From RGIG3872 sp045660245 (lineage in GTDB: Bacteria > Bacillota > Clostridia > Christensenellales > UBA1242), in contig JAZRDJ010000038.1 of NCBI GenBank assembly GCA_045660245.1, positions 1-24,325 of the forward strand: DNA of 24,325 bases, given 5' to 3'. Every line of letters starts with the position of its first letter. Within the stretch, counting starts at the first letter, position 1. Shown in pieces: positions 5,733 through 14,700 of the stretch. The position numbers and the translations under genes are program-made. Under the pieces are notes generated by a model that saw nothing but the letters and a program-made list of their open reading frames with translations, searched no databases and was not told the origin of the DNA.

Positions 5733-6668
5733 TCAAATCCTCTTTTGTTCATTTGTCTGAAAATGCCTTTTCCTTTTTGCTTTTGCGTATGAAATCAAAA
5801 CCTTGTCAACAATCGCAAGTGCCACAACCAGTAAAAATAATTTTGATGGATCGGTAATGATCATGTTCGCCTCAAAAACTCTGGCCACTGCTTGATATGT
5901 ATAAAGCCCCAAACTCAAAGAACAAACATAGTTGACATATTTGTTTGAAAAAGGAATTTGTGAACAAAAATAAATAGAACTTGGGAAAAGCAATAACAAA
6001 CAAATTGGATCCTGAATCATTTTATCAGGTGCCAAAATAGATAACAAAACAATCAAAGCAATTGAAAGAAAAGCAAAAATAAAAGAAAGAATTTTCCCAA
6101 CCTTGCTTGAACCAATGCTTGGAATCTCAGATAAAAGTATACCCAATCCAACACCAGCAATTCCACGAAATACCCCATAATCGGTCACATATGTCAACAC
6201 AAGAACATAGCAAATGCTTGAAATTATGATGACACAAATATTGAATATCTTTTTGTTTTTTGTAATTGTCCAAATCAAAAAATAAATTGCCAGCACAAGC
6301 ATAAGTTGAGGAATGTACCACAAATACCCCCAAATGCTCGACTTTAAAAACCCCTCAAAAAATTGGATATAAAATATTATTGAAAAAATCATGCAAATAC
6401 CAAAAGTAATCGAGAGTGGCTTGAGTCTTTTCCAAATAAAATCAGCAAGCCCCTTGATTGAAAAATAATCATATTTTTTGAGCGAATTTAAAATGAAAAA
6501 GCCACTTAAAACAAAGAAAAAGTCAACAGCTATTCTGCCGTTTGAAAACATTTGCGATCTCTCAATCAAAGAAATTCCGTGATAATACAAAACCCAAAGC
6601 GATGCACAAAGCCTCAAAATTTCAAGCAATGAATTCCTCTGCTTTTTCTCTTGAACCAACGTTTGCAT
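5733..6668 (-). CDS. Membrane acyltransferase of the OafA/WecH (acyltransferase 3) family
   Basis: 311 residues with about ten hydrophobic segments. Family hallmarks are near the N-terminus: LLEILRLCASLWVLYYHG with the conserved R19 and H30, and GRIAVDFFFVLSGFFI at 44-59. Members move acetyl or other acyl groups from the cytoplasm onto sugars of polysaccharide, teichoic acid, peptidoglycan or lipids at the membrane. The substrate here cannot be read from the sequence. The length is on the short side for the family but the protein seems complete. A basic tail (KAKRKRHFQTNEQKRI) is expected to lie on the cytoplasmic side. ATG 6668 is 23 nt after the cysS stop, so the gene is probably cotranscribed with cysS. 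The ribosome binding site is weak. The gene is AT-rich, partly because of membrane-protein codons. Confidence 0.88.
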   Translation of the reverse strand: MQTLVQEKKQRNSLLEILRLCASLWVLYYHGISLIERSQMFSNGRIAVDFFFVLSGFFILNSLKKYDYFSIKGLADFIWKRLKPLSITFGICMIFSIIFYIQFFEGFLKSSIWGYLWYIPQLMLVLAIYFLIWTITKNKKIFNICVIIISSICYVLVLTYVTDYGVFRGIAGVGLGILLSEIPSIGSSKVGKILSFIFAFLSIALIVLLSILAPDKMIQDPICLLLLFPSSIYFCSQIPFSNKYVNYVCSLSLGLYTYQAVARVFEANMIITDPSKLFLLVVALAIVDKVLISYAKAKRKRHFQTNEQKRI

Positions 6669-6691
6669 AATAACATTACACCTTGCCTTTT

Positions 6692-8119
6692 TTACTTCAC
6701 AATCTTGAACGTAACGCCTTCTCTTGTGTCCTTGATCTCAACACCACGAGCGAGGAGTTCCGCACGGATCGCGTCCGCTGCCACAAAATCTCTTGCCTTT
6801 TTTGCCTCAGCACGCTCAGAAATCTTTGATTCAATCCATGCTTTGAGTTCTGCCGGAATTTCTTGAGTTTCTTCTTTCAAAAGATCATGAGATCCGTCCA
6901 TTGCACGAACCAAATCAAGCCCAAGCACTTCGTCAAATGACGCAATGAGCGCAATCTTTGTTGAGTCACTCACATCACTTTTCAAGACGTCATAAACCGC
7001 AGTGATTGCAAGCGAAGTATTCAGGTCATTTGAAAGAGCGTCCTTGAAAGATTTGTTGAATTTTTCGAACGCATCAAGGTCAACGACTTCACCACCCTTG
7101 AGCAGTGAGAGTTTTTTGATGAGTTTCAAGTACGCAGACGCTGCACTCTCCATACCTTCCGTAGTGTATACGAGTTGATTGCGATAGTGCGAGAGCAAAC
7201 AGAACATTCTGTACATCAATGGGTGAAACCCTTTCTTTTGAAGCACAGAGAGCGTCAAAAACTCGCCTTTTGACTTGCTCATTTTGCCAGTGCTGTCGTT
7301 CAAATGCTCTGGGTGGAACCAAAATTTGCACCACTTGTGACCAACAAAAGCCTCAGTTTGAGCAATCTCGTTTGCATGGTGCGGAAATTTGTTGTCCACG
7401 CCACCGCAGTGAATGTCCAAGTATTCCCCCAAATACTTGTTCGAAATTCCCGAACATTCAATGTGCCAACCAGGATATCCCTTGCCCCAAGGCGAATCCC
7501 AAATGAGCGCATGGTTTTCAAACTTGGATTTTGTGAACCAAAGCACAAAGTCGGCTTTGTTCTTTTTTGCATCGTCGCCTTGAACCGAGTCGCGAACACC
7601 AACCATGAGTTCATCGGCAGAAAGACGCCCAAAACGGTAGTACTCGTCAAGTTTTGAAGTATCAAAATAAATGTTTCCGCCACTTTCATAGGCATAACCT
7701 TTTTGGATCAAGACCTCAATGATCTCAATGTACTTTTTGATCTCGGCAGTGGCTGGCACAACAATGTCTGGCCATCTGATGTTGAGTTTTTCGGCATCAG
7801 CCTTGAATGCAGTGGTATAAAATTGTGCAATCTCCATCACAGTCTTGTTTGCCTTTTCAGCCGACTTCACCATCTTGTCCTCACCATCGTCACTGTCCCC
7901 AGACAAATGCCCAACGTCAGTGATGTTCATTGCACGCTTGACGTTGTATCCAAGATACTTGAGCGTTTTTTCCAAAACGTCTTCCATGATATAAGTGCGG
8001 AGATTCCCAATGTGCGCAAAGTGATACACTGTTGGCCCACAGGTATACATTGTGACTTCGTCCTTGCGGTGAGGAACAAACTCCTCAATCTTTCTTGTTT
8101 CAGAATTGTATAATTTCAT
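6692..8119 (-). CDS. cysS: Cysteine--tRNA ligase
   Basis: Class I aminoacyl-tRNA synthetase that charges tRNA-Cys in the cytoplasm. All landmarks are present in 475 residues: the zinc ligand C27 in YTCGPTVY, the HIGH-type motif HIGN at 36-39, C222 in GWHIECSG, HHANE at 247-251 with the remaining zinc ligands, and KMSKS at 279-283. The C-terminal helical anticodon-binding region ends at VTFKIVK. Start ATG 8119 is chosen because CysS proteins begin with KLYNSxTR and because GAGG lies 9 nt upstream; an upstream extension to 8200 would run through the promoter. No T-box fits the 110-nt leader region. The acyltransferase follows 23 nt downstream. Confidence 0.97.
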   Translation of the reverse strand: MKLYNSETRKIEEFVPHRKDEVTMYTCGPTVYHFAHIGNLRTYIMEDVLEKTLKYLGYNVKRAMNITDVGHLSGDSDDGEDKMVKSAEKANKTVMEIAQFYTTAFKADAEKLNIRWPDIVVPATAEIKKYIEIIEVLIQKGYAYESGGNIYFDTSKLDEYYRFGRLSADELMVGVRDSVQGDDAKKNKADFVLWFTKSKFENHALIWDSPWGKGYPGWHIECSGISNKYLGEYLDIHCGGVDNKFPHHANEIAQTEAFVGHKWCKFWFHPEHLNDSTGKMSKSKGEFLTLSVLQKKGFHPLMYRMFCLLSHYRNQLVYTTEGMESAASAYLKLIKKLSLLKGGEVVDLDAFEKFNKSFKDALSNDLNTSLAITAVYDVLKSDVSDSTKIALIASFDEVLGLDLVRAMDGSHDLLKEETQEIPAELKAWIESKISERAEAKKARDFVAADAIRAELLARGVEIKDTREGVTFKIVK

Positions 8120-8171
8120 AAATTTTCGCCTCGCTGTCAAAAATATATTTTTATTCATTGCTAACTCTATA

Positions 8172-8200
8172 AGTTTAACGCTATATACAAATGTTGTCAA
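8172..8200 (-). promoter_or_regulatory. Probable cysS promoter
   Basis: On the minus strand, TTGACA (8195-8200), a 17-nt spacer and TAAACT (8172-8177), located 53 nt upstream of ATG 8119 and after the dehydrogenase stop at 8230. The -35 is perfect and the -10 is weak. A second TTGACT overlaps just upstream. Confidence 0.5.
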
Positions 8201-8229
8201 GTCAAGAAAACGTAAAACCTTCCAATTTT

Positions 8230-9069
8230 TTATTGATAAACACTGTATTTTTCAAGTATTTTTCGAGCAATTTTTGGGAAAGACCTTGGCAACAAAAATT
8301 TCCCCACACGCATGAGTTTTGCGTCAATTCCAAACACGCATTTCTTTTTGCGCTTTCTGATCGCCTCAACGATTTTTCTCGCCATCACACTTGCTGGCGT
8401 CATGTACTTTTTCACAAACGCAGGCAAATCTCTGCCACTCTTTGCAAAGAGTTTTGTGTTTGTCATGCCAGGCATCATGTGCCCGACATAAAGTTTTCTC
8501 GACTTCTTTTCATGCATCAAACATTCACAAAAAGCCTTTACTCCTGCCTTGCTTGCGGAGTACACCGCAGTGCCAGGCACGTGAATTTCACCTGCAATTG
8601 ATCCCACAATCACAAATCCCACTTTCACGGGCGAACGCTCAAGATCAGGCAAAAATACCCTTGCAAAATTCATTGCACCCAAAAGATTGACCTTCACGAT
8701 GTTTTCGGCAGACACAAAGTCTTGCCTTGAAAAAGGCCCAATCGGGAGCATTTGCCCCGCGTTTGAGATGACAAGACGCAAGTTGAGTTTGTGACTGTGA
8801 ATGTAACTGCGAAGATCAAAAACCTTGCTCTCGTCCAAAACATCCATTTGGTATGGCACAAACACTCCACCAAATTTGTTGCCCTCTTCCTCAATTTCCG
8901 CCTTTGCGATTTTGAGATTTTCCTCGTTTCTTGCACATCCAAACACAATCATGCCATACTCACGAACCAAAATCTTTGAAATTTCCTTGCCGATCCCCGA
9001 TGACGCACCCGTCACAATCGCACACTCTCCAGAAAAATATGACTTTTTTTGCTTTTCAATCTGTTTCAT
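8230..9069 (-). CDS. Short-chain dehydrogenase/reductase (SDR) family oxidoreductase
   Basis: 279 residues of classical SDR fold, NAD(P)-dependent. The nucleotide-binding motif TGASSGIG is at 20-27, NAG at 103-105, the catalytic serine is S157 in VGSIAG, and the catalytic YSASK is at 170-174. The C-terminal part (VMARKIVEAIRKRKKKCVFG) and the basic, hydrophobic end resemble SDRs acting on lipid-like substrates such as sphinganine- or dihydroxyacetone-phosphate-type reductases. The substrate is not determinable from the sequence. A predominance of Arg/Lys after residue 230 suggests membrane association. The gene has its own promoter, divergent from the metal exporter. An AGGAGAAGGG stretch lies upstream of ATG 9069. 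Confidence 0.9.
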   Translation of the reverse strand: MKQIEKQKKSYFSGECAIVTGASSGIGKEISKILVREYGMIVFGCARNEENLKIAKAEIEEEGNKFGGVFVPYQMDVLDESKVFDLRSYIHSHKLNLRLVISNAGQMLPIGPFSRQDFVSAENIVKVNLLGAMNFARVFLPDLERSPVKVGFVIVGSIAGEIHVPGTAVYSASKAGVKAFCECLMHEKKSRKLYVGHMMPGMTNTKLFAKSGRDLPAFVKKYMTPASVMARKIVEAIRKRKKKCVFGIDAKLMRVGKFLLPRSFPKIARKILEKYSVYQ

Positions 9070-9098
9070 AAAACCAAGTACCCTTCTCCTACACTCGC

Positions 9099-9127
9099 AT
9101 TATATCACATTCATCAAAAATAGACAA
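9099..9127 (-). promoter_or_regulatory. Promoter of the SDR gene
   Basis: On the minus strand, TTGTCT (9122-9127), a 17-nt spacer and a perfect TATAAT (9099-9104), 30 nt upstream of ATG 9069. It gives a short leader. Confidence 0.75.
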
Positions 9128-9159
9128 AATTTTTGCATTGCCTTTTTTGAAAATATTAG

Positions 9160-9188
9160 TTGATTTATGCGATCACGTGTTATATAAT
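9160..9188 (+). promoter_or_regulatory. Promoter of the metal exporter gene
   Basis: TTGATT (9160-9165), a 17-nt spacer and a perfect TATAAT (9183-9188), 51 nt upstream of ATG 9240. It is divergent from the SDR promoter. The leader of about 45 nt is too short for a manganese riboswitch. Confidence 0.8.
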
Positions 9189-9239
9189 TTGTCTAGTAAA
9201 AAAAATGAAATTATTTGAAACAGAGGAGAAACGTTTTTT

Positions 9240-10205
9240 ATGTGGCATGTAATATTGCATACACTTTTGGATAGCCTGAAACTCTTGCCGTTCTTGCTGG
9301 TGTCTTACATCTTGATTGAACTTGTGGAAAGTTGGATGAGCAAAAATAGCCAACGCGAACTAGCACCTCGTGGAACACAAGTGCTTGTGGGATCAAGCAT
9401 CGGCCTTGTTCCCCAGTGCGGATTTTCAGTGGTTGCCACCGATCTCTACACAAAACGCAAACTTTCGATGGGCGCTCTTGTTGCGATTTACATCGCGACC
9501 AGCGACGAGGCTTTCCCACTTTTGCTCGCAAGCCCAGCAAAAGCCCACATGCTCGTTCCCTTGCTTCTTTTGAAATTTGTGTTTGCTCTCGCCGTTGGTT
9601 ACCTCGTGTTCGCGGTTGAAACAAAACTCAAAAACAAACAATCACACACAACATCAGACACTCATGAACACGACCACAACGACCATGATCATGACGATCA
9701 TGACCATGACGAACATGATCACAACGACGCAGTCGAACTCACATCATCACACATCGGCTGTTGTGGACACACCATTGAGGAAAACGACAACGACGTGAGC
9801 ACAACCAAAAAACGCATCAAACGCTATCTCTTGCACCCGCTCCGCCACACACTCTATATCTTTGCATTTGTATTAATCATCAATTTTGTGTTCGGAACAC
9901 TTGTTCACTTTGTTGGTGAAGAAAATATCAGCGCATTCTTGCATCAAGCAAAACCATTCACACCAGCCTTGGCAGTGCTTGTGGGATTGATTCCAAATTG
10001 CGCGTCAAGCGTGGTTCTGACCAATATGTATATCTTGGGCTCGCTCCCATTCGGAGCACTTCTTGCAGGACTCATCGCCAATGCCGGCATTGCAATCACA
10101 GTGCTTGTGAAACAAAACAAACCCCTCAAAAACACATTCCTGGTTCTCGGCATCGTGATCCTCACTGCCCTCATCGCCGGCTACACCACACTTTACTTGA
10201 TTTAG
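9240..10205 (+). CDS. Putative manganese/arsenic-type efflux permease (10-TM heavy-metal exporter family, ArsP_2-like)
   Basis: 321-residue integral membrane protein made of two related halves. Half 1 (about 1-128) carries GLVPQCGFS (55-63); half 2 (about 197-321) carries GLIPNCASS (249-257). Paired PxC motifs in inverted halves are the mark of the putative manganese transporter/arsenic efflux family. Between the halves is a soluble loop rich in His and Asp (about 142-162), followed by HIGCCGH (171-177), a likely metal-binding or sensing segment. The expected role is export of Mn or another divalent or metalloid ion across the cytoplasmic membrane; the true ion is unknown. ATG 9240 is supported by GAGGAG at 9223-9228. 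The gene is monocistronic with its own promoter and terminator. Confidence 0.85.
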   Translation: MWHVILHTLLDSLKLLPFLLVSYILIELVESWMSKNSQRELAPRGTQVLVGSSIGLVPQCGFSVVATDLYTKRKLSMGALVAIYIATSDEAFPLLLASPAKAHMLVPLLLLKFVFALAVGYLVFAVETKLKNKQSHTTSDTHEHDHNDHDHDDHDHDEHDHNDAVELTSSHIGCCGHTIEENDNDVSTTKKRIKRYLLHPLRHTLYIFAFVLIINFVFGTLVHFVGEENISAFLHQAKPFTPALAVLVGLIPNCASSVVLTNMYILGSLPFGALLAGLIANAGIAITVLVKQNKPLKNTFLVLGIVILTALIAGYTTLYLI

Positions 10206-10230
10206 TCGCAAAACAACACCTTGCGTTTTC

Positions 10231-10264
10231 GGACACCCAAAAGATTTTTCGGTGTCCTTTTTTA
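10231..10264 (+). terminator. Terminator of the metal exporter gene (copy 1 of a duplicated hairpin)
   Basis: GGACACC (10231-10237) pairs with GGTGTCC (10251-10257). An inner AAAA/TTTT pairing extends the stem, and a run of six T follows. It begins 25 nt after the exporter stop. Confidence 0.88.
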
Positions 10265-10287
10265 TTAGTGTGTTTTGCTCCTCTTCT

Positions 10288-10329
10288 GGCAGTCATACGA
10301 AAATGGGCGGCAAAGCACCCATTTCTGCC
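10288..10329. other. Nested hairpin in the spacer
   Basis: An inner stem AAATGGG/CCCATTT (10301-10307 with 10318-10324) is enclosed by an outer GGCAG/CTGCC (10288-10292 with 10325-10329), with an unpaired 8-nt bulge on the left. No T-run follows. It could be part of a small RNA or a relic; no promoter is obvious. Confidence 0.35.
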
Positions 10330-10415
10330 ATCTTGATGTTGATTATTTTTTGTATTTATAATCCTTTTTTAATATAATAAAAAAGTCACACATCCATCAA
10401 CACCTTGTTTTTTCA

Positions 10416-10447
10416 GACACCCAAAAGATTTTTCGGTGTCCTTTTTT
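10416..10447 (+). terminator. Second copy of the exporter terminator hairpin
   Basis: GACACC (10416-10421) pairs with GGTGTC (10435-10440), followed by a T-run. A core of about 25 bases, from GACACCCAAAAG to CGGTGTCC plus T-run, is identical to copy 1. Upstream, an AACACCTTG element also recurs (about 10215 and 10400), so this is a duplication of about 50 bp separated by about 130 bp. Confidence 0.7.
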
Positions 10448-10465
10448 GTTGACAAATTTGCCAAC

Positions 10466-10497
10466 AAAAAAGCATACGAATTTTCGTATGCTTTTTT
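10466..10497. terminator. Bidirectional terminator, likely serving the lipoprotein gene
   Basis: AGCATACGAA (10471-10480) pairs with TTCGTATGCT (10483-10492), flanked by an A-run (10466-10470) and a T-run (10493-10497). On the minus strand it lies about 45 nt beyond the lipoprotein stop at 10543, so it can end that transcript as well as any plus-strand read-through. Confidence 0.85.
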
Positions 10498-10542
10498 TGG
10501 GGGTTAATTAAAGTTTTTTGCAACTTGCAAAAATACGGAATA

Positions 10543-11529
10543 TTAGCCGTTATTTAATGGTTCATCAGCCTTGAAAGTCACGCTGTAAGTTCTTGCCTTT
10601 TTCACAGTGAGAGCAAAACCAAATTGCTTTGAGTTTGGCTCAAACCCAACATATTCTTCTCCATCGATATAGATCTTGTCGATCACATAACCATCTTTTG
10701 CAACAACGTTGAAAAGAATTTGTTTGTCTTGTTTCAAAAAGAAAGTTTCAGAACCTTCGATCGCCTCACCACCAACAGAGATTGTGCCAAAAGGCTCATC
10801 TGCCTCTGCAACATCAGTATAGTCTGTTCTGTCTTCGATTGTGATGCCAAAAACAGGCAAGAAAAGTTCATCGAGTTGTTCTTTTGTGAGATTTGTCTTG
10901 AATTCATAACTTCCGTTTCTCACTGCCAAACCTTGAGTGTGGTTGATGTACTTGATTGTTCCACCAATTTCGATATAGAAAATTCCACCGTTCTTTTCAT
11001 ATTCAGCGCGAGCAGCCTCAGTGAAGTTTGCAGGATTCAACACGTCAGAAAGTCCAGAGTAGCAAAGGATTGTGTCACCATATCTTCCAGTAACTGCATA
11101 GCCATCATAGCGCTCAAAACCAGTGAAGAGTGTTCCGTCTCCGCTGTATTTTGATGCAAAAATCTTGAAGTTGTATTCATAAGGCACAAATTTCACCACA
11201 ATTTCAGTGTCGCCTTCAACCTTGTATGAAAGATCCATTCCTGCAGGATTGATTGGCTTGTCATATTCTTCACCATTGATTGTGATTGATTCAAGTTTGT
11301 GTCCATCAGATGGATAGATGGCAACTTCATAGTTCTTGCCTTCTTGAATTGTTGATGTGCCATAAACCGCGATATAGTTGTGAGTGATCCAACCACCCAC
11401 GCCGTTTCTGCTTGCGCCATCAATCGAAATGTTCACAGCACAAGTCTTTGCGCAACCTGCGAGCATCGGAACAACCGCGATCACAGCAAAGAGAACCAAA
11501 AAAGTAAAGAAACTTGTTAATTTTTTCAT
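10543..11529 (-). CDS. Secreted lipoprotein with InlB/Flg_new_2-like beta repeats
   Basis: 328 residues. The N-terminus is a classic lipoprotein signal: MKK, a hydrophobic core, then lipobox L23-A24-G25-C26, so the mature protein should be lipidated at C26 and held on the outer membrane face. Two similar beta segments flank the middle. One is at about 66-115 (YEVAIYPSDGHKLESITING); the other is near the C-terminus at about 269-322 (FNVVAKDGYVIDKIYIDGEEY, closing with TYSVTFKA). They match the 'bacterial repeat' type found in Listeria-Bacteroides-like adhesins. The central part (about 120-260) is unrecognised. GGGGAG lies 5 nt before ATG 11529. The gene follows the giant surface-type gene on the same strand but has a candidate promoter of its own. 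The ligand is unknown. Confidence 0.85.
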   Translation of the reverse strand: MKKLTSFFTFLVLFAVIAVVPMLAGCAKTCAVNISIDGASRNGVGGWITHNYIAVYGTSTIQEGKNYEVAIYPSDGHKLESITINGEEYDKPINPAGMDLSYKVEGDTEIVVKFVPYEYNFKIFASKYSGDGTLFTGFERYDGYAVTGRYGDTILCYSGLSDVLNPANFTEAARAEYEKNGGIFYIEIGGTIKYINHTQGLAVRNGSYEFKTNLTKEQLDELFLPVFGITIEDRTDYTDVAEADEPFGTISVGGEAIEGSETFFLKQDKQILFNVVAKDGYVIDKIYIDGEEYVGFEPNSKQFGFALTVKKARTYSVTFKADEPLNNG

Positions 11530-11624
11530 GTCAACTCCCCTCGTATAGTCATCAATTTGCTTGCGCCAAACAAATCGCTTTGCTCGCGCGCAAACTCAAA
11601 TGACCGGTATTTTATCTTGATTGT

Positions 11625-11654
11625 ATTATGTCACAAAATAATATTTGGTGTCAA
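11625..11654 (-). promoter_or_regulatory. Candidate promoter of the lipoprotein gene
   Basis: On the minus strand, TTGACA (11649-11654), an 18-nt spacer and CATAAT (11625-11630). It lies between the stop of the giant gene (11721) and the lipoprotein ATG (11529), giving a leader of about 90 nt. I see no convincing terminator between the two genes, so read-through from the giant gene is also possible. Confidence 0.6.
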
Positions 11655-11720
11655 ATAATTTTGCATATTAAAATTTTATGTTTTTGATTTCAGGTGAAGA
11701 TCGCTCACACTGCATGGATC

Positions 11721-14700
11721 TCACGCCTCGTCGCCCTCGCCACCTTCAGTCTGCTCTGGATCAACTGGTTCTTCTCCACTCTCTGGATTGTCAGGATCAA
11801 CCTGATCTCCTCCATTTTCTGGTTCAACTGGTGTTTCACTGCCATCTTCTGATGGATCATCTGGATCTGTTGGAATTTCAGGGTCGCCACCGTCTGGATT
11901 TTCTGGCGTGTCACCTCCATCTTCCGGTGGTTCAACTGGATCTGGAAGATTGATTTCAATTTCAAGTTCAACCGCCAGTCCAGTCTGTGCCGAAATTGCA
12001 GAAATATCACGATGTTCGCCAATCACAATCACTGCACCAGCAACAGACACGATCGCAGTGTGAGATTTGTTCCAAATAACGCTGAACAAATATTGCTTTG
12101 TGGTGCTTTCGCCTTTGTTTTCATTATTCATTGCAATGGTGAGTGCGCGTACACTTGTTTCATATTCACTTCTTTGCATCCAATCGCGATAAATCGCAAA
12201 TTGAGCATCATCAAGGACAACAATTCCAGTCTCTGACACCAAAACGATGTCGCCATCATTTCCGATCCAAGCAAGGTGGTGTGACACATTTACAAATCTG
12301 CCGTCACCAAGATCCAAATCCCCTTCTGCATTTTCCGCGTCAACAGCAACGCCTGTGACAAAAAATTCACGTTCAAATCGAACTGAGAGTGCCACACTCG
12401 ATTCGTCAACAGACGAGATGGCATAATACTGACCATTTCCAACAAGCACAACAATTGTTGTCGCAACATAGTACACAAATGCACCCGTTTCGTCTTTGAT
12501 ATAACTCATCAAATATTGCTTTGTGGTGCTTGCACCCTTGAGCGCTGGGTTCTTTGCGATCTCAAGAGCAGATTCTCTTGTCGCGCCATCAGCGATCTTT
12601 TGAAGATACACAGCATATTGCGCATCATCGATCAAGATTGTGCTGGTTTCACTTTCATTCACCACACTTCCACCATTCCTGATCCAAGCCAATCTGTGTG
12701 ACACAGTCATGAATTTTCCAGCACCGAGATCAATGTCGCCAGCGTCACCTTGTGTGTCCACAAACACGTCTTTGACGTCAAACACTTGCCTGTCATAAAC
12801 GGCATAAACCGCTATCTTCTTGACAAGTTCAGATCCCACATTCAAATAACTTGCCGTCCAGTCAATCTCAGCCATTTTGCCAGTATGTGCCGAAGTCACG
12901 TTTGTGATCATATACATGTCGTTTGTGAGGAATTTTGACTTGTCACGGTTGACGTCTGCCACGACATAACCATTGAAAATGGTTTCTGCTGGCCAGTATT
13001 CAGCGTTTGGAGATGGCAACACAAGGATTGAGTTTCCGTCGAGATACTCACCCGTGAACCCGTCACCAACGAGATATTTGTCACCCATGTCAAGAACGAC
13101 ATACTTTCCTTTTCCGCCGTTTCCGTCATCAGCATTGATGTCCCAAACATAGAACGTGATGCCGATCTCGCTGGCACGGCTATATACCATGTAATACACT
13201 TGGTTGCCATAAATCTGTTGATTTTCAAGTTCAACCGCACCACTATTGACCGTAATTTCTGAATTGATTGAAATTTCGTCGTCTTTGATAGTGTAAGAAC
13301 TGAATGTTTTGTAGTATCCAAGGAACACATACCTTGCAAATGTTGATGGTTTCCATGTTTGCCTACTCGTGCCGTCCAACTCTTCAAAAGTTGCGTTCTT
13401 GAACGCATCGCTTCCGACAGCATTGGCTGTTGTGCCCTTGTTGAAGTATTCACCATACTTCACGAGATATTCACCCTTGACACTTCGTGCGCCAGAAAGC
13501 GTTGCATCACTCGTATAATCCGTGTTTTCATTGGCCTGCAAGTTGTACACAGTGATCTTGTATGTCTGCTCGTCAAACTGAACATTGAGGTCAATTCCCG
13601 CCTTTGGGTTCACAATCGTGAAGATAACTTTTGAAAGCCCAGAGCCATAATCCTCTGACATGATCCTCATGCTCTCAAAGTACGCATTTTCAGCCACCAC
13701 TTTTTCTCGTTCAAACGCACCAGTTCCACCAATCCTGAACTTCACGAGTTTTTCGTTTGAATCCCACTCAAGATCAACCACAAATTCTTGCGCTTCAGAA
13801 GCACCCTTTGGAACAAACTTCAACGCAAAAGTCTTGAGTTTGTATCCTTGTTGCGGAACAATCGTCTCCACAAATGTGTTTGATCCAGAATATTCAAAGC
13901 CAGAAACCGCTGGGGACATTTCACCAAAGTTGCCTTCTGTGAAATTCACATCAAATTCATGCGCATCAAATGCCGCAAAGAGATAGATATCTCGAACCTG
14001 ATTGCTTTCAGCAAAAGCCTCTGCAAAAGGTCTGAATGTTCCATCTGCGTTTCTCGCCATGAGTTTGTCAAAGTTTGAAGCATCAAGTTTGAACTTGAGG
14101 TTTGTGCTTGCAAATCCAGAACCATTCGTGCCTCTGTCTTTTGACTCAAAAAGCCAACCCACAAAGTCATAAACGCTCGAATCGGCATTCATGAGATCGA
14201 CTTCTGCTCCGTCAAACGCAACTGGGATTGAAACGACTGATATGCCGTTGCTGTCAACATTCACATGACTTCCAGCACTCTTGAGGTCAAATGTTACACC
14301 TGACTTGTTGTAGCCAAAGAGGTCCGAGTTGTCAAGCACGAAATAAAGGTTGAAATTGTTGATGCTCTCCCATCTTGCAAAGAGCACAATCTTCTTTTGC
14401 TCGTCATCAACAATACTAGAGTTTGCCAAAGCAAAGCCTTTATCAACTTTTGTGACGTTGCCAGAAGTTCCGCCAGAAACAATTTTTTGTCCTGCAACCC
14501 TGTCAGTGAACCAACCCACAAAGTTGTATCCTTTTCTCACAGGATCAGCAATTTTTGTCAAAAATTCATTGTCGAATTTGATTTTGTACTCATAGTTCTC
14601 TGGGAGCGCTGGCACGCTTGAACCAGAACCTTGACCAAGATCAAAGTCAACCGTGTATTCAATTGCCTCCCAAATTGCATAAAGCGTGATCTTCTCGCCA

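Noticed and set aside
8120..8229. T-box leader before cysS
   Set aside because: The interval is only 110 nt, already holds a promoter, and shows no T-box core or antiterminator.
9189..9239. Manganese riboswitch before the metal exporter
   Set aside because: The leader after the TATAAT is only about 45 nt, too short for the known aptamer, and no such fold is visible.
9660..9720. CRISPR or tandem-repeat array
   Set aside because: The short CATGAC/CACGAC-like repetition encodes the His/Asp-rich loop of the exporter; there are no spacers.
11640..11720. A missing wall anchor hidden by frameshift just after the giant gene stop
   Set aside because: Reading the other frames through this stretch gives no LPxTG-like motif and no hydrophobic segment.
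11678..11953. Plus-strand frame of 91 codons rich in Leu, Asp and His
   Set aside because: It is the antisense image of the acidic Pro/Asp/Glu/Gly tail; the composition follows from that.
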